From NCBI GenBank assembly GCA_016720075.1, contig JADJXW010000013.1, forward strand, positions 1 to 40,392: DNA of 40,392 bases. The letters are read 5' to 3'. Position 1 is the stretch's first letter, and the number at the start of each line of letters is the position of its first letter. Origin of the DNA: Pseudomonadota bacterium (GTDB lineage Bacteria > Pseudomonadota > Gammaproteobacteria > Steroidobacterales > Steroidobacteraceae). Under the pieces are notes generated by a model. It was not told where the DNA came from, searched no databases, and saw only the letters and a list, made by a program, of their open reading frames with translations. The position numbers and the translations under genes were made by a program. Below, in pieces: positions 33,550 through 40,392 of the stretch.

Positions 33550-34837
33550 CGCACGTTGCTGGAGTGGCGCCAGATTCCTACCGGGATTCAGGGTACCCAA
33601 GCCGGATCCTCGCCTGGACGACCGTGATCCTCTTGCTCAGCGCCTATGCCGTCTCCCTGGTGGACCGACAGATTCTGAGCCTGCTCATCGAGCCGGTGCG
33701 CCGGCATTTTGAAATCACTGATACGCAGATCAGTCTCCTTGCCGGCATAGCCTTCGTGATCTTCTACACCCTGCTTGGACTGCCCTTCGGCCGCTGGGCG
33801 GACACGGGCAACCGCCGCAACATCGTGGTCGCCGGGATGCTGCTCTGGTGCGTCGCGACAGTTTGCTGCGGCCTGGCGGGGAATCTGCTGACTCTGTTCC
33901 TTGCCCGGATGCTTGTTGGTGTGGGTGAAGCAGCACTGGGTCCATCAGCCTATTCCCTGATTGCGGACAGTTCCCCGCCAGGGCCCCGGGCGCGCGCCAT
34001 CAGCGTCTCTACAACCGGTGTCTTCCTCGGGACCGGCTCTGCGCGCTGCATCCCCGGGCTGCCGACCTGAACCTGCCGATTGTGGGTCAGCTGGAAGGTT
34101 GGCAGACCGCCTTCGTTCTGGTCGGTGTACCGGGCCTTCTGGTGGCGGCGCTGATCGCGCTGATCATTCGCGAACCTGTCAGACATGGGCAGAGCGCCGG
34201 TCGGGCACCATGGACCACAACTATTCGGCATCTGGGCTCCCGAGGCGGAGCCCCGCTGATGCTGATCATCGCATTCGCGTTGAACGGACTCGTCAACTAC
34301 GGCCTCATCACCTGGGTGCCCAGCCTGTTCATCCGTCAGTACGGCTGGAAGGCCGCGTCAATCGGCTCCACTTATGGGCTCATTCTGATGCTGGCAGGTT
34401 CGGCTGGCGTTCTGACCGGGGGATGGTTGGCGAGCCGAAAGAATCGCGCGAATTGGCCGATCGTCATTTCACGTTGGGCCATGCTGGCCATCTTCGTGCT
34501 CTTGTTGAGCTTCGGCGCGTCCTCGACGCCGGTTGGAACGTTGGTATTGCTCGGACTGTTGGCGTATCTCATTGGAATACCTGCGGCTCTGGCACCGGTG
34601 GCAATTTTCGAGATCACGCCCAATGAAATGCGGGGACAGTTCTCCGCGCTCTACCTACTTGGAGCGACTCTGCTGGGACTGGGCTTTGGGGTTACTGCAA
34701 TAGCGGCAGTGAAAGACTATGTCCTCGCTCGGGAGGATGGTCTCGGACTCGCGATGACTATTGTGCTGGCGCTCAGTGCACTGCTTGCGCATTACCTGCT
34801 CCGGTTGGCGGAGCGGCGCGTGCTGTCAGTCGCCTAA
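33546..34837 (+). pseudogene. MFS transporter (spinster-like), one apparent frameshift
   Basis: The first frame (33546-34070) gives six membrane segments, with the MFS loop LPFGRWADTGNRRNIV and GVGEAALGPSAYSLIAD, and stops at 34068-34070. The remaining segments continue from about 34040 in another frame (LHPRAADLNLPIVGQLEGWQTAFVLVGVPGLL to LRLAERRVLSVA). Adding one base near 34036 joins them into about 430 residues, normal for MFS. It is coupled to the third Rieske gene and convergent with the AraC gene (12-base overlap). A role as importer of the aromatic acid is likely by context. Sequencing error is a plausible cause of the break. Confidence 0.85.
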
Positions 34838-35791
34838 AGACTTCTGTTTGAACGCCCTCGGTGAAAGATTGAACCTGTCCTTGAAACGCCGTGCAAAATG
34901 ACTTGGTTCGGCAAACCCGCAGCGCGCGGCCACTTCGCCAACCGGAAGGTCCCTGAACCGGCTGTCCGTGAGCAGGCGCTGTGCCAGATCCATCCGGATA
35001 TTCGTCAGCACGTCGCAGAATGTCGTACCCGTCCTGGCAAACAGCATGTGCAGGTATCGGCGGGAAATACGGTGTTCTGCCGCCACGACTTGCGGGGTGA
35101 GGTCCGGCTCACCACAGCGTTCCCGCATCGTGCTGATCAATCTTCCAAGAAGAGGATTTCTGGGTTGTTTCGGCTCCGAATTCTCTTCCGCGCCCGCCAT
35201 CGCAAGCAAAGAAGCGACCTGTTCGGACAGTGCCATTTCCGGGATTTCGACCCGCGCGAGACTGTCCGGGTCAACACAGCGCAACCACGACGCAAGAGTT
35301 GCTCCCCAACCACTTCTCACATTGATGGGCCTTGCTATCAGGGCATCTGGAGACCGTATCCAGTTACGAAGCCAATCCCGGGGCAAGGAAAGCACGGTGC
35401 AAGCAGTACGCTCTGGAAAACGAAGCGCGTAGGTGTCCGTCGAGTCCAGCAGCACACAGTCACCGACGGAGACAGCCGCAGTACGCCCTCTTTGGGCGAC
35501 GGAACCGCCACCCGATCTGAAATACAACAGGCGATAGTCGGAGAAGCGACTCTTGCCTATCATGGCGCGCGTGCGAAGGATTTCCTGTCCTTCCGCTTCG
35601 ATCATGCTGAGGCCGCAGACACCGAAAGCAGACTGGCGCAACTCTCCGCGAAATGTATTCTGCGCGGCGCTGTCGATCTGCATCTCAAGCAGATGATCGC
35701 AGACCGTTGCAACCCAGTAGTCGAGTGCTCGGGCCGGCGCAACCGCGTCTGTAGACCAGACGCGAGAACTGATCCTCTGCAACCCCGCCAC
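34826..35791 (-). CDS. AraC-family regulator, FeaR-like
   Basis: 321 residues. The N-terminal part fits AraC_binding_2 (FeaR type): STDAVAPARALDYWVATVCDHLLEM, FRGELRQSAFGVCGLSMIEAEGQEILRT. The C-terminal double helix-turn-helix is VVAAEHRISRRYLHMLFARTGTTFCDVL and DLPVGEVAARCGFAEPSHFARRFKDRFNLSPRAFK. FeaR-type regulators respond to aromatic compounds. It is divergent from the Tat-protein/flavoprotein/cytochrome operon and convergent with the MFS gene, so it probably activates one or both. The gap 35792-36052 shows no clear operator. Confidence 0.92.
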   Translation of the reverse strand: MAGLQRISSRVWSTDAVAPARALDYWVATVCDHLLEMQIDSAAQNTFRGELRQSAFGVCGLSMIEAEGQEILRTRAMIGKSRFSDYRLLYFRSGGGSVAQRGRTAAVSVGDCVLLDSTDTYALRFPERTACTVLSLPRDWLRNWIRSPDALIARPINVRSGWGATLASWLRCVDPDSLARVEIPEMALSEQVASLLAMAGAEENSEPKQPRNPLLGRLISTMRERCGEPDLTPQVVAAEHRISRRYLHMLFARTGTTFCDVLTNIRMDLAQRLLTDSRFRDLPVGEVAARCGFAEPSHFARRFKDRFNLSPRAFKQKSLGD

Positions 35792-36052
35792 GATCGCCCC
35801 CCAAGATGATGCTTATAGTTGCTATTGGTAATCGATCTTACCTGTTCGGGCAACCGGCTGGGCGGTCGCTGACAAGGCAGGTTCTCACTTTAAGTGAGGG
35901 GAAGCCGTGGGAGGCCGAAAGCGGCCGCCAGAGTGGAAGCCGGGTTCCGCCAAGGTGGAGCGGAGGCTGGCGTACCCACACCAATCTTGCAGACCCTGCG
36001 CTCCGGCCACGGTCGACTCCTTTCGCGGATTTGCAAGGACTTCTCCTCAGTC

Positions 36053-36442
36053 ATGCTTGATCGACGCTCCTTCCTGATAGCCTCGACAGCCACGACAGCC
36101 GCGATGGCGGCCAAGGCAAGCAGCGCCTTGTCAGGCGGCTCAGCACGCATGGCCGACGGAAGTCGCACGCTCGTTCTTTTCGATCAGCGGTTTCCGGCCG
36201 CTCGTCCTCACGCAGAACGACTCGCCGGCATCGTTCACGACCTTGAACGCCTGCCGACCGACCTCTCGGACCTGTTCCAGTCATTTGGCAATGGCTACGG
36301 CTCTCGGCGACTCATCGGCGTCACACCAGAGTCCATCCCCTTCTGCCTTGCGGAGTTCGCGCCGCGTGGCAAGCGCCCACAACTCACCCTGCGTCGACTC
36401 GACCAGGATCTATTTGCTTGGTACCTACGACACCCTACATGA
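36053..36442 (+). CDS. Small Tat-exported hypothetical protein
   Basis: 129 residues. The N terminus MLDRRSFLIASTATTAAMAAKASSAL is a twin-arginine signal with a hydrophobic core. The mature part (LVLFDQRFPAARPHAERLAGIVHDLERLPTDLSDLF, then GVTPESIPFCLAEF) matches no family I know. Its stop overlaps the flavoprotein start by 4 bases (ATGA), so it is translationally coupled to a VAO-type enzyme and its cytochrome. A periplasmic accessory role, such as assembly or electron-transfer partner, is an inference. Tat export would suit a folded or cofactor-bound protein. Confidence 0.75.
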   Translation: MLDRRSFLIASTATTAAMAAKASSALSGGSARMADGSRTLVLFDQRFPAARPHAERLAGIVHDLERLPTDLSDLFQSFGNGYGSRRLIGVTPESIPFCLAEFAPRGKRPQLTLRRLDQDLFAWYLRHPT

Positions 36443-38013
36443 CACCCAACACACTGCCTCCCGGACTTTCAGAAAAGGACTTCAACGACGCTCTGGCGGA
36501 GTTCCGCCGCATAGTCGGAGATGCCCATGTCTTCACCGGCGATGCGCTTGTGCCCTATCGCGATCCCTACTCGATCGAAGACGACGCGAAGTTCAGTACG
36601 CCCGCCGCCGTCGCACCCGACAGCGCCGAACAGGTGCAAGCCGTCGTGAAAGTGGCCAATCAGTACGGCGTACCGCTGTGGACGATTTCCGCCGGCAAGA
36701 ACCACGGCTACGGCGGCGCGGCACCGCGTATGGCCGGCACGGTGGTGCTCGACCTCGCGCGCATGAACCGGATCCTCGAGGTGAATGTCGATTCCGGATA
36801 TGCGCTGCTCGAGCCTGGCGTCACGTACTTTGACCTGTACCGTTACCTTCAGGAAAGGAATCTGAAGCTGTGGCTGGACGTGCCCGACCCGGGCTGGGGC
36901 AGCGTTGTCGGCAACGCTCTTGAGCGCGGCATCGGCTACACCCCCTATGGCGATCACTTCATGATGCAGTGTGGCATGGAGGTGGTGCTCGCCAATGGCG
37001 ACATCATGCGTACGGGCATGGGTGCGCTGCCGAAGAGCAATGCCTGGCAGTTATTCAAGTACGGCTTCGGGCCCTACGCTGATGGCATCTTCACGCAATC
37101 GAACTATGGCGTCGTCACGAAGATGGGAATCTGGCTGATGCCGGAACCACCGGGCTACCGGCCCTACATGATCAGCTTCCAGCGCGAGGAAGACCTGGAG
37201 CAGGTGATCGAGATCCTGCGCCCATTGAAGGTGAACAATATCATCCAGAATGCCGCTACTCTGCGCAGCATGCTTTTGGTAGCCGGCATCAACGCCACGC
37301 GCAGCCAATACCACAGCGGCCCGGGACCCATCCCCGACAGCGCGGCGAAGAAGATCATGGCCGACCAGGACATCGGCATGTGGAACTTCTACGGTGCGCT
37401 GTACGGCCCTCCGCCGCTAATGGACGTGCTGTGGGGCATCACACGCGATGCATTCGCCTCGGTGCCGGGTGCGCGCTTTTTCACTCCAGAGGAACGTCGA
37501 CATGAGAACGACGTGTTGAAGCACCGCGCGATGACCATGCGCGGCGTGCCCCGCCTTACGGAGTACAGCTTCGTGAACTGGGTGGGTGGCGGTGGACATA
37601 TCGGCTTTTCGCCCGTTTCACCCATCAACGGCAAGGAAGCGATGAAGCAGTTCGTCATGGTACGCGACCGGCTTGCCCAGTACGGATTCGACTATCTGTC
37701 GGTGTTCGCCATCGGCTGGCGCGAGCTGCATCACGTAATCGAACTGATCTTCGACCGGCGCGATCCCGAGCAGAAGCGAAAGGCCTACGAGGTATTCGGC
37801 ATCATGGTGCGCGAGGCTGCGGAAGCCGGTTACGGCGAATACCGCACGCACTTGTCGTTCATGGACCAGGTGGCAAAGACCTACAGCTGGAACGACCACG
37901 CGCAGCTGCGCTTCCAGCAGACGCTGAAGGATGCTCTCGACCCCAAGGGCATCCTGTCACCGGGCAAGCAGGGTATCTGGCCGGCGCGCTTCCGGCAGGG
38001 AGGTGGGGAATGA
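36439..38013 (+). CDS. VAO/4-cresol-dehydrogenase-type FAD flavoprotein (alkylphenol/eugenol hydroxylase-like)
   Basis: 524 residues. The FAD-binding domain has ISAGKNHGYGGAAPRM, LEPGVTYFDLYRYL, LWLDVPDPGWGSVVGNALERGIGYTPYGDHFMMQCGMEVVLANGD and GIWLMPEP. The cap domain has WNFYGALYGPPP and NWVGGGGHIGFSPV. His387 in GGGGHIGF aligns by eye with the FAD-linking histidine of vanillyl alcohol oxidase (His422), while the VNW just before it replaces the YNW of the 4-cresol dehydrogenase flavoprotein. The Asp in YGDHFMM matches the VAO active-site Asp. The downstream cytochrome c, coupled by ATGA, suggests a dehydrogenase that passes electrons to cytochrome. Expected substrate: a 4-alkyl- or 4-allyl-phenol. 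Confidence 0.9.
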   Translation: MTPNTLPPGLSEKDFNDALAEFRRIVGDAHVFTGDALVPYRDPYSIEDDAKFSTPAAVAPDSAEQVQAVVKVANQYGVPLWTISAGKNHGYGGAAPRMAGTVVLDLARMNRILEVNVDSGYALLEPGVTYFDLYRYLQERNLKLWLDVPDPGWGSVVGNALERGIGYTPYGDHFMMQCGMEVVLANGDIMRTGMGALPKSNAWQLFKYGFGPYADGIFTQSNYGVVTKMGIWLMPEPPGYRPYMISFQREEDLEQVIEILRPLKVNNIIQNAATLRSMLLVAGINATRSQYHSGPGPIPDSAAKKIMADQDIGMWNFYGALYGPPPLMDVLWGITRDAFASVPGARFFTPEERRHENDVLKHRAMTMRGVPRLTEYSFVNWVGGGGHIGFSPVSPINGKEAMKQFVMVRDRLAQYGFDYLSVFAIGWRELHHVIELIFDRRDPEQKRKAYEVFGIMVREAAEAGYGEYRTHLSFMDQVAKTYSWNDHAQLRFQQTLKDALDPKGILSPGKQGIWPARFRQGGGE

Positions 38014-38390
38014 ATCGCAATGTATCTACTCCGTTCAAGGGAGCGGCGCTGGCCGTGACGGCAGTTCTCTTCGGAGCGGCCGCGCTGGCGCAAGGATTCG
38101 CGCCAGCCGAACCCTCAAATGGCAAGGCCGCATTCGACCGCTGGTGCGCCGAATGCCATGCGGCTGGAATCGGTCATCCAGGCACACAACAGCTTGAGCG
38201 AATCCGAGGCGACAAGTTGTCGCTGCTTGAGACCCGCAAGGACCTGGAGCCTGCATACATCCGGTACATAGTCCGACATGGTCAAAACGCCATGCCGGCT
38301 TACCGCCCGAGCGAAATCAGCGACGCCAATCTGGAACTGATCGCGAATTACATCGGGAGAAAGCCCGTCCCTGCTAAGAAGCAGCGCTGA
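38010..38390 (+). CDS. Class I c-type cytochrome, PchC-like electron acceptor
   Basis: 126 residues. A Sec signal peptide (VSTPFKGAALAVTAVLFGAAALAQG) is followed by one haem site WCAECHAAG and a C-terminal Met ligand in NAMPAYRPSEISDANLELIANYI. The size and position fit the cytochrome subunit of flavocytochrome alkylphenol hydroxylases. ATGA overlap with the flavoprotein gene supports a two-subunit enzyme acting in the periplasm, although no signal peptide is seen on the flavoprotein. Confidence 0.92.
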   Translation: MNRNVSTPFKGAALAVTAVLFGAAALAQGFAPAEPSNGKAAFDRWCAECHAAGIGHPGTQQLERIRGDKLSLLETRKDLEPAYIRYIVRHGQNAMPAYRPSEISDANLELIANYIGRKPVPAKKQR

Positions 38391-38393
38391 ACG

Positions 38394-38411
38394 CTCGGCG
38401 ATATCGCTGAG
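38394..38411 (+). terminator. Palindrome just after the cytochrome gene
   Basis: CTC-G-GCGATATCGC-T-GAG is a nearly perfect 18-base dyad 4 bases after the stop codon. It has no loop and no T-run, so it may be a bidirectional protein site or a weak terminator. Confidence 0.3.
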
Positions 38412-38665
38412 GAGCAAGTCAATCGATTCTCGCTGTCAACGTCCCATTGCAGGCAGTGAGATATTTGGGGGTATCGACGGGGGTATAGAGTTTCTCATCG
38501 GACACTTTCTTTTTGTATATCAATGTCTTGGATTCAAGGTTTGGCTCCACTCCTGGGCACACTTTCTGATCAGGGGAGATATTCGCGGCTTCTGCCGCTT
38601 AGACCCTTTGCGCGCAGCTTTGTGCGAAACAGACGCGGGCGTCGCGTCTCAACCAGCCAGAGTGC

Positions 38666-39748
38666 CTATGCGGTATGTTGAAGGCGCAGGTTCCGCTTAC
38701 TGATCATGGGATCCATCCCCCGCGCCAACTGATTTCTGGCCAGTTGGTGTCGCCTCTTTGCCAATGCAGCAGATACATCGGGGTATACGCCCAATGCCAA
38801 AGTCTTGCGCTTGCCCTCGAAGGTGTAGTTGTACCGCCAATACTTGCCGCCGCGCGGTGCAATCAGAAGGTATAGGCCGTGCCCTGCGGTGACCTTTCTC
38901 GAATAGCGCCGTGGCCGCAGATCCAGCAGCGCCCTGCGGGCCGTTGGCTGCCTGATGCGCTGTTTGAGTTCTGGTGCATTAGAGGCTCGAGCGAGTCCCT
39001 CCAACATCGGGGCTCGGTTTGCACCATCTGCGCGCAGCGCCAGGTCCCACAGATCATTCAGCGAGCCGGGCCGGTCGCTCGCATCTGATACCAGAGAGAA
39101 CTGCTGTTTTCGGATTCGATGCGCGAGCTCAATACCGGCAAGGGTGATCGCGGCAGACCGGTAGGACTTCAGCCCGAGCATCGAGCCGCACCGTCGCTTG
39201 ATCGCCCGATGATCCTGCTCAACGATGTTGTTGAGGTAGCGGTTGGAACGCACTTCTACCGATCGCCACCGTGGATCCTTCTTGCCCAAATTGCGCAAGG
39301 CCAGATGTGTCGCTGCATATCCATCGACATTGATCTTGTCGGGGAATCCGGATTCCCGCCTATCCGCAGCGTGCTCGAAAAACGCCTGCGCAGCCGCCTT
39401 GTCCCGCCCTGCCATCAGCACGGAATCCACTGACTTCCCATGCTTGTCCACAGCGCGATACAGGTAATGATTCCCGCCCTGCACCCGGACGGCCGTCTCG
39501 TCCATCCGCCAGGACCCGTGGATAGGCGTGGCATACCGCCCCCAGCGGGCCTCGTACTCCGGCACGTACCGCAGAACCCACCGCATGATCGTCGTATGGG
39601 ACACCGTGACACCACGCTCCGCCATCATGGCCACCATGTCCCGGTAGCTCAGCCGGTAGGTGATGTACCAGCGGACGCAGGTCTCGATGACCTCAGCCGG
39701 AAAACGTCTCTGACGGTAGATCGGGTCGCGCTCTTGAGCTTTGGGCAT
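38666..39748 (-). CDS. IS6-family transposase fused to a DUF4102 integrase arm-binding domain (right copy)
   Basis: 360 residues, the same length as the left copy from the equivalent ATG (MPKAQERD). The DDE residues are at the same positions (WRMDETAVRV, INVDGYAATH, NNIVEQDHRAIKRR). The frame again crosses the inner terminal repeat (ASNAPE) into the DUF4102 domain (GLYLLIAPRGGKYWRYNYTFEGKRKT, LGVYPDVSAALAKRRHQ, GMDPMISKR). Differences from the left copy cluster at the junction (REPMGLLT versus RALLDLRP), and the DUF4102 core is almost unchanged. Both domains look intact enough to fold. Confidence 0.88.
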   Translation of the reverse strand: MPKAQERDPIYRQRRFPAEVIETCVRWYITYRLSYRDMVAMMAERGVTVSHTTIMRWVLRYVPEYEARWGRYATPIHGSWRMDETAVRVQGGNHYLYRAVDKHGKSVDSVLMAGRDKAAAQAFFEHAADRRESGFPDKINVDGYAATHLALRNLGKKDPRWRSVEVRSNRYLNNIVEQDHRAIKRRCGSMLGLKSYRSAAITLAGIELAHRIRKQQFSLVSDASDRPGSLNDLWDLALRADGANRAPMLEGLARASNAPELKQRIRQPTARRALLDLRPRRYSRKVTAGHGLYLLIAPRGGKYWRYNYTFEGKRKTLALGVYPDVSAALAKRRHQLARNQLARGMDPMISKRNLRLQHTA

Positions 39749-39807
39749 GTGCACCACACGGGAGTGCATCGAGGCACCACGGTTATGGCCGCTAATGCAC
39801 CAGAACC
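38967..39807 (-). mobile_element. IS6-family insertion sequence (right copy)
   Basis: The terminal repeats are TTCTGGTGCATTAG (38969-38982) and its complement at the outer end, followed by one mismatch and GGC. About 840 bases, as in the left copy. Flanks GCTGTTTG and GAAAAATA are not a target duplication. The inner flank matches that of the left copy, the outer flank does not. Confidence 0.8.
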
Positions 39808-39847
39808 GAAAAATACCTACGATTGGTTGAGACATACCGAGAGGCTA

Positions 39848-39926
39848 TGAGACGACGTGAGACCCAGAAAACCTGAGTTTCCCGGTACTTACGGCGTTTC
39901 TTAGACTGCCTGAGACGGCGTGAGAT
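39848..39926. repeat. Paired 16-base direct repeats between the island end and the tRNA
   Basis: TGAGACGACGTGAGAC (39848-39863) and TGAGACGGCGTGAGAT (39911-39926) match at 14 of 16 positions and are 63 bases apart. The second ends 7 bases before the tRNA 3' end. This is the kind of arm-site layout seen beside integrase target tRNAs; a function is inferred only. Confidence 0.45.
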
Positions 39927-39933
39927 CGGATAT

Positions 39934-40010
39934 TGGTGGAAAGGGAGGGACTCGAACCCTCGACCCCGGCATTATGAGTGCCGTGCTCTAACCAGCTGAG
40001 CTACCTTTCC
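39934..40010 (-). tRNA. tRNA-Met (CAT anticodon, elongator-like)
   Basis: On the minus strand a full cloverleaf is readable: acceptor GGAAAGG/CCTTTCC, D arm GCTC...GAGC, anticodon stem CGGCA/TGCCG around CTCATAA (anticodon CAT), T arm GAGGG-TTCGAGT-CCCTC, discriminator A, and an encoded CCA. The GAGCAC...CTCATAA...GGGGTC context resembles elongator Met. A CAT anticodon could also be the lysidine-modified Ile2 tRNA, which I consider less likely. Confidence 0.92.
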
Positions 40011-40134
40011 GCCGGCCCACGAATCGCATGGGGGCGCGGATTTTCCGGGCCACGGCTGGAGGTGCCGCCGACCAAAACCGCGGAATCAGACCTGCAAACG
40101 CCTCGCAAGCGCGTGGCTGGCGGGGTCCCGGGCG

Positions 40135-40392
40135 TCAGCCGCCCAGCGCCGAGCGCAGGCTGGCGATCTCGCCCACGGTCTCCTGCAGCACCTTCTGGAC
40201 GGCCTCGGCGTTCACGCCCAGGCGCACGGCTGCCGATGTCTCCTTCAGGCGCATTTCCAGGGCCGGAAGGTCGGTGTGGAAGGACACCAGCACGTTGGCA
40301 ATGGTCAGCACGTCGGTGAGGTCGACCTCGCCGGTGCCGGCTCGGTCCAGTACTTCGTACTTCACGGCATCGATGATGTCGGGGCTGATCTC
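40135..40392 (-). CDS. C-terminal part of an unidentified protein, cut by the right edge
   Basis: 85 codons are in the window, entering from the right edge (EISPDIIDAVKYEVLDRAGTGEVDLTDVLTIANVLVSF) and ending ASLRSALGG with TGA at 40135. The helical pattern with VDLTDVLTIANVL could be the end of an HDOD-type or similar signalling protein, but I am not sure. It is read toward the tRNA from the right and belongs to the chromosomal backbone outside the island. Confidence 0.5.
   Translation of the reverse strand, partial: EISPDIIDAVKYEVLDRAGTGEVDLTDVLTIANVLVSFHTDLPALEMRLKETSAAVRLGVNAEAVQKVLQETVGEIASLRSALGG

Larger units (their letters stand above)
38466..39807. repeat. Right copy of the 1.34 kb diverged direct repeat
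   Basis: It begins with two GGGGGTAT units 12 bases apart (38467-38486), passes through ACCCTTTGCGCGCAGCTTTGTGCG and the shared GTTCCGCTTACTGATCATGG, and ends at the IS outer terminal repeat. Same order, strand and length as 14026-15364. About 24 kb lies between the two copies. Confidence 0.75.

Noticed and set aside
1..40392. CRISPR array, rRNA, plasmid or phage replication genes
   Set aside because: I found no regularly spaced short repeats, no rRNA-like segments and no replication or capsid genes on either strand.

Overview
The window is GC-rich proteobacterial DNA. It carries an ECF sigma/FecR/FecA set, three TonB-dependent receptors, a RegB/RegA-type redox two-component pair, Rieske demethylases and gene spacing by 4-base ATGA/GTGA overlaps. 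The gene mix suits an environmental gammaproteobacterium (Xanthomonadales/Nevskiales/Steroidobacter-like); that placement is an inference, because no rRNA or marker gene is present.

Region 1 (1-13.6 kb) looks like a metal-acquisition and redox-control block. On the minus strand are a cut-off, frameshifted MbnP-like periplasmic protein and a siderophore-type TonB receptor. Divergent from them is an operon of a RegB-like quinone/redox sensor kinase, a RegA-like regulator and a TonB energy transducer. Then follow an ECF sigma factor, FecR, a FecA-type receptor with an STN signalling domain and a PepSY membrane protein, a DUF2244 protein, two tiny coupled membrane proteins, and a membrane-anchored protein with two DJ-1/PfpI domains. 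A palindrome TGCGACA-N3-TGTCGCA, exact or degenerate, lies upstream of the transcription units at 2.9/3.1, 5.6, 11.5/11.7 and 13.5 kb. It fits the RegA/PrrA/RegR type of binding site, so the block may be one regulon of its own two-component system.

Region 2 (14.0-39.8 kb) is an accessory island bracketed by two same-orientation, about 1.34 kb diverged repeats. Each holds an IS6-family element whose transposase reads through its own terminal repeat into a DUF4102 (phage-integrase arm-binding) domain. Between them are catabolic genes for aryl methyl ethers/phenols. (a) A minus-strand operon of P450, TetR, Baeyer-Villiger monooxygenase, DUF2306, LigM/DesA-like demethylase, VanA/DdmC-like Rieske oxygenase and ferredoxin reductase is read from a strikingly symmetric bidirectional promoter/operator; an HSL-type esterase is read the other way. 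(b) A scar of integrase and AlpA fragments follows. (c) Next come a second Rieske oxygenase, a TonB receptor, a MetE-like zinc methyl/thiol-transferase, an epoxide hydrolase and a second ferredoxin reductase, with a divergent third Rieske oxygenase and an MFS transporter. (d) Last are an AraC/FeaR-like regulator and an operon of a Tat-exported small protein, a VAO/4-cresol-dehydrogenase-type flavoprotein and a cytochrome c. Together they could take up a lignin-type methoxyphenol, remove methyl groups (oxidatively and onto tetrahydrofolate), oxidise a para side chain, and cleave a ketone through an ester. The exact substrate is not visible.

Region 3 (39.8-40.4 kb) has a tRNA with a CAT anticodon (elongator Met-like) next to the island end, and the C-terminal part of an unidentified protein cut by the window edge.

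At least six genes (MbnP, first TonB receptor, esterase, epoxide hydrolase, MetE-like, MFS) show small frame changes, most explained by one missing base. Sequencing error is therefore as likely as real decay.
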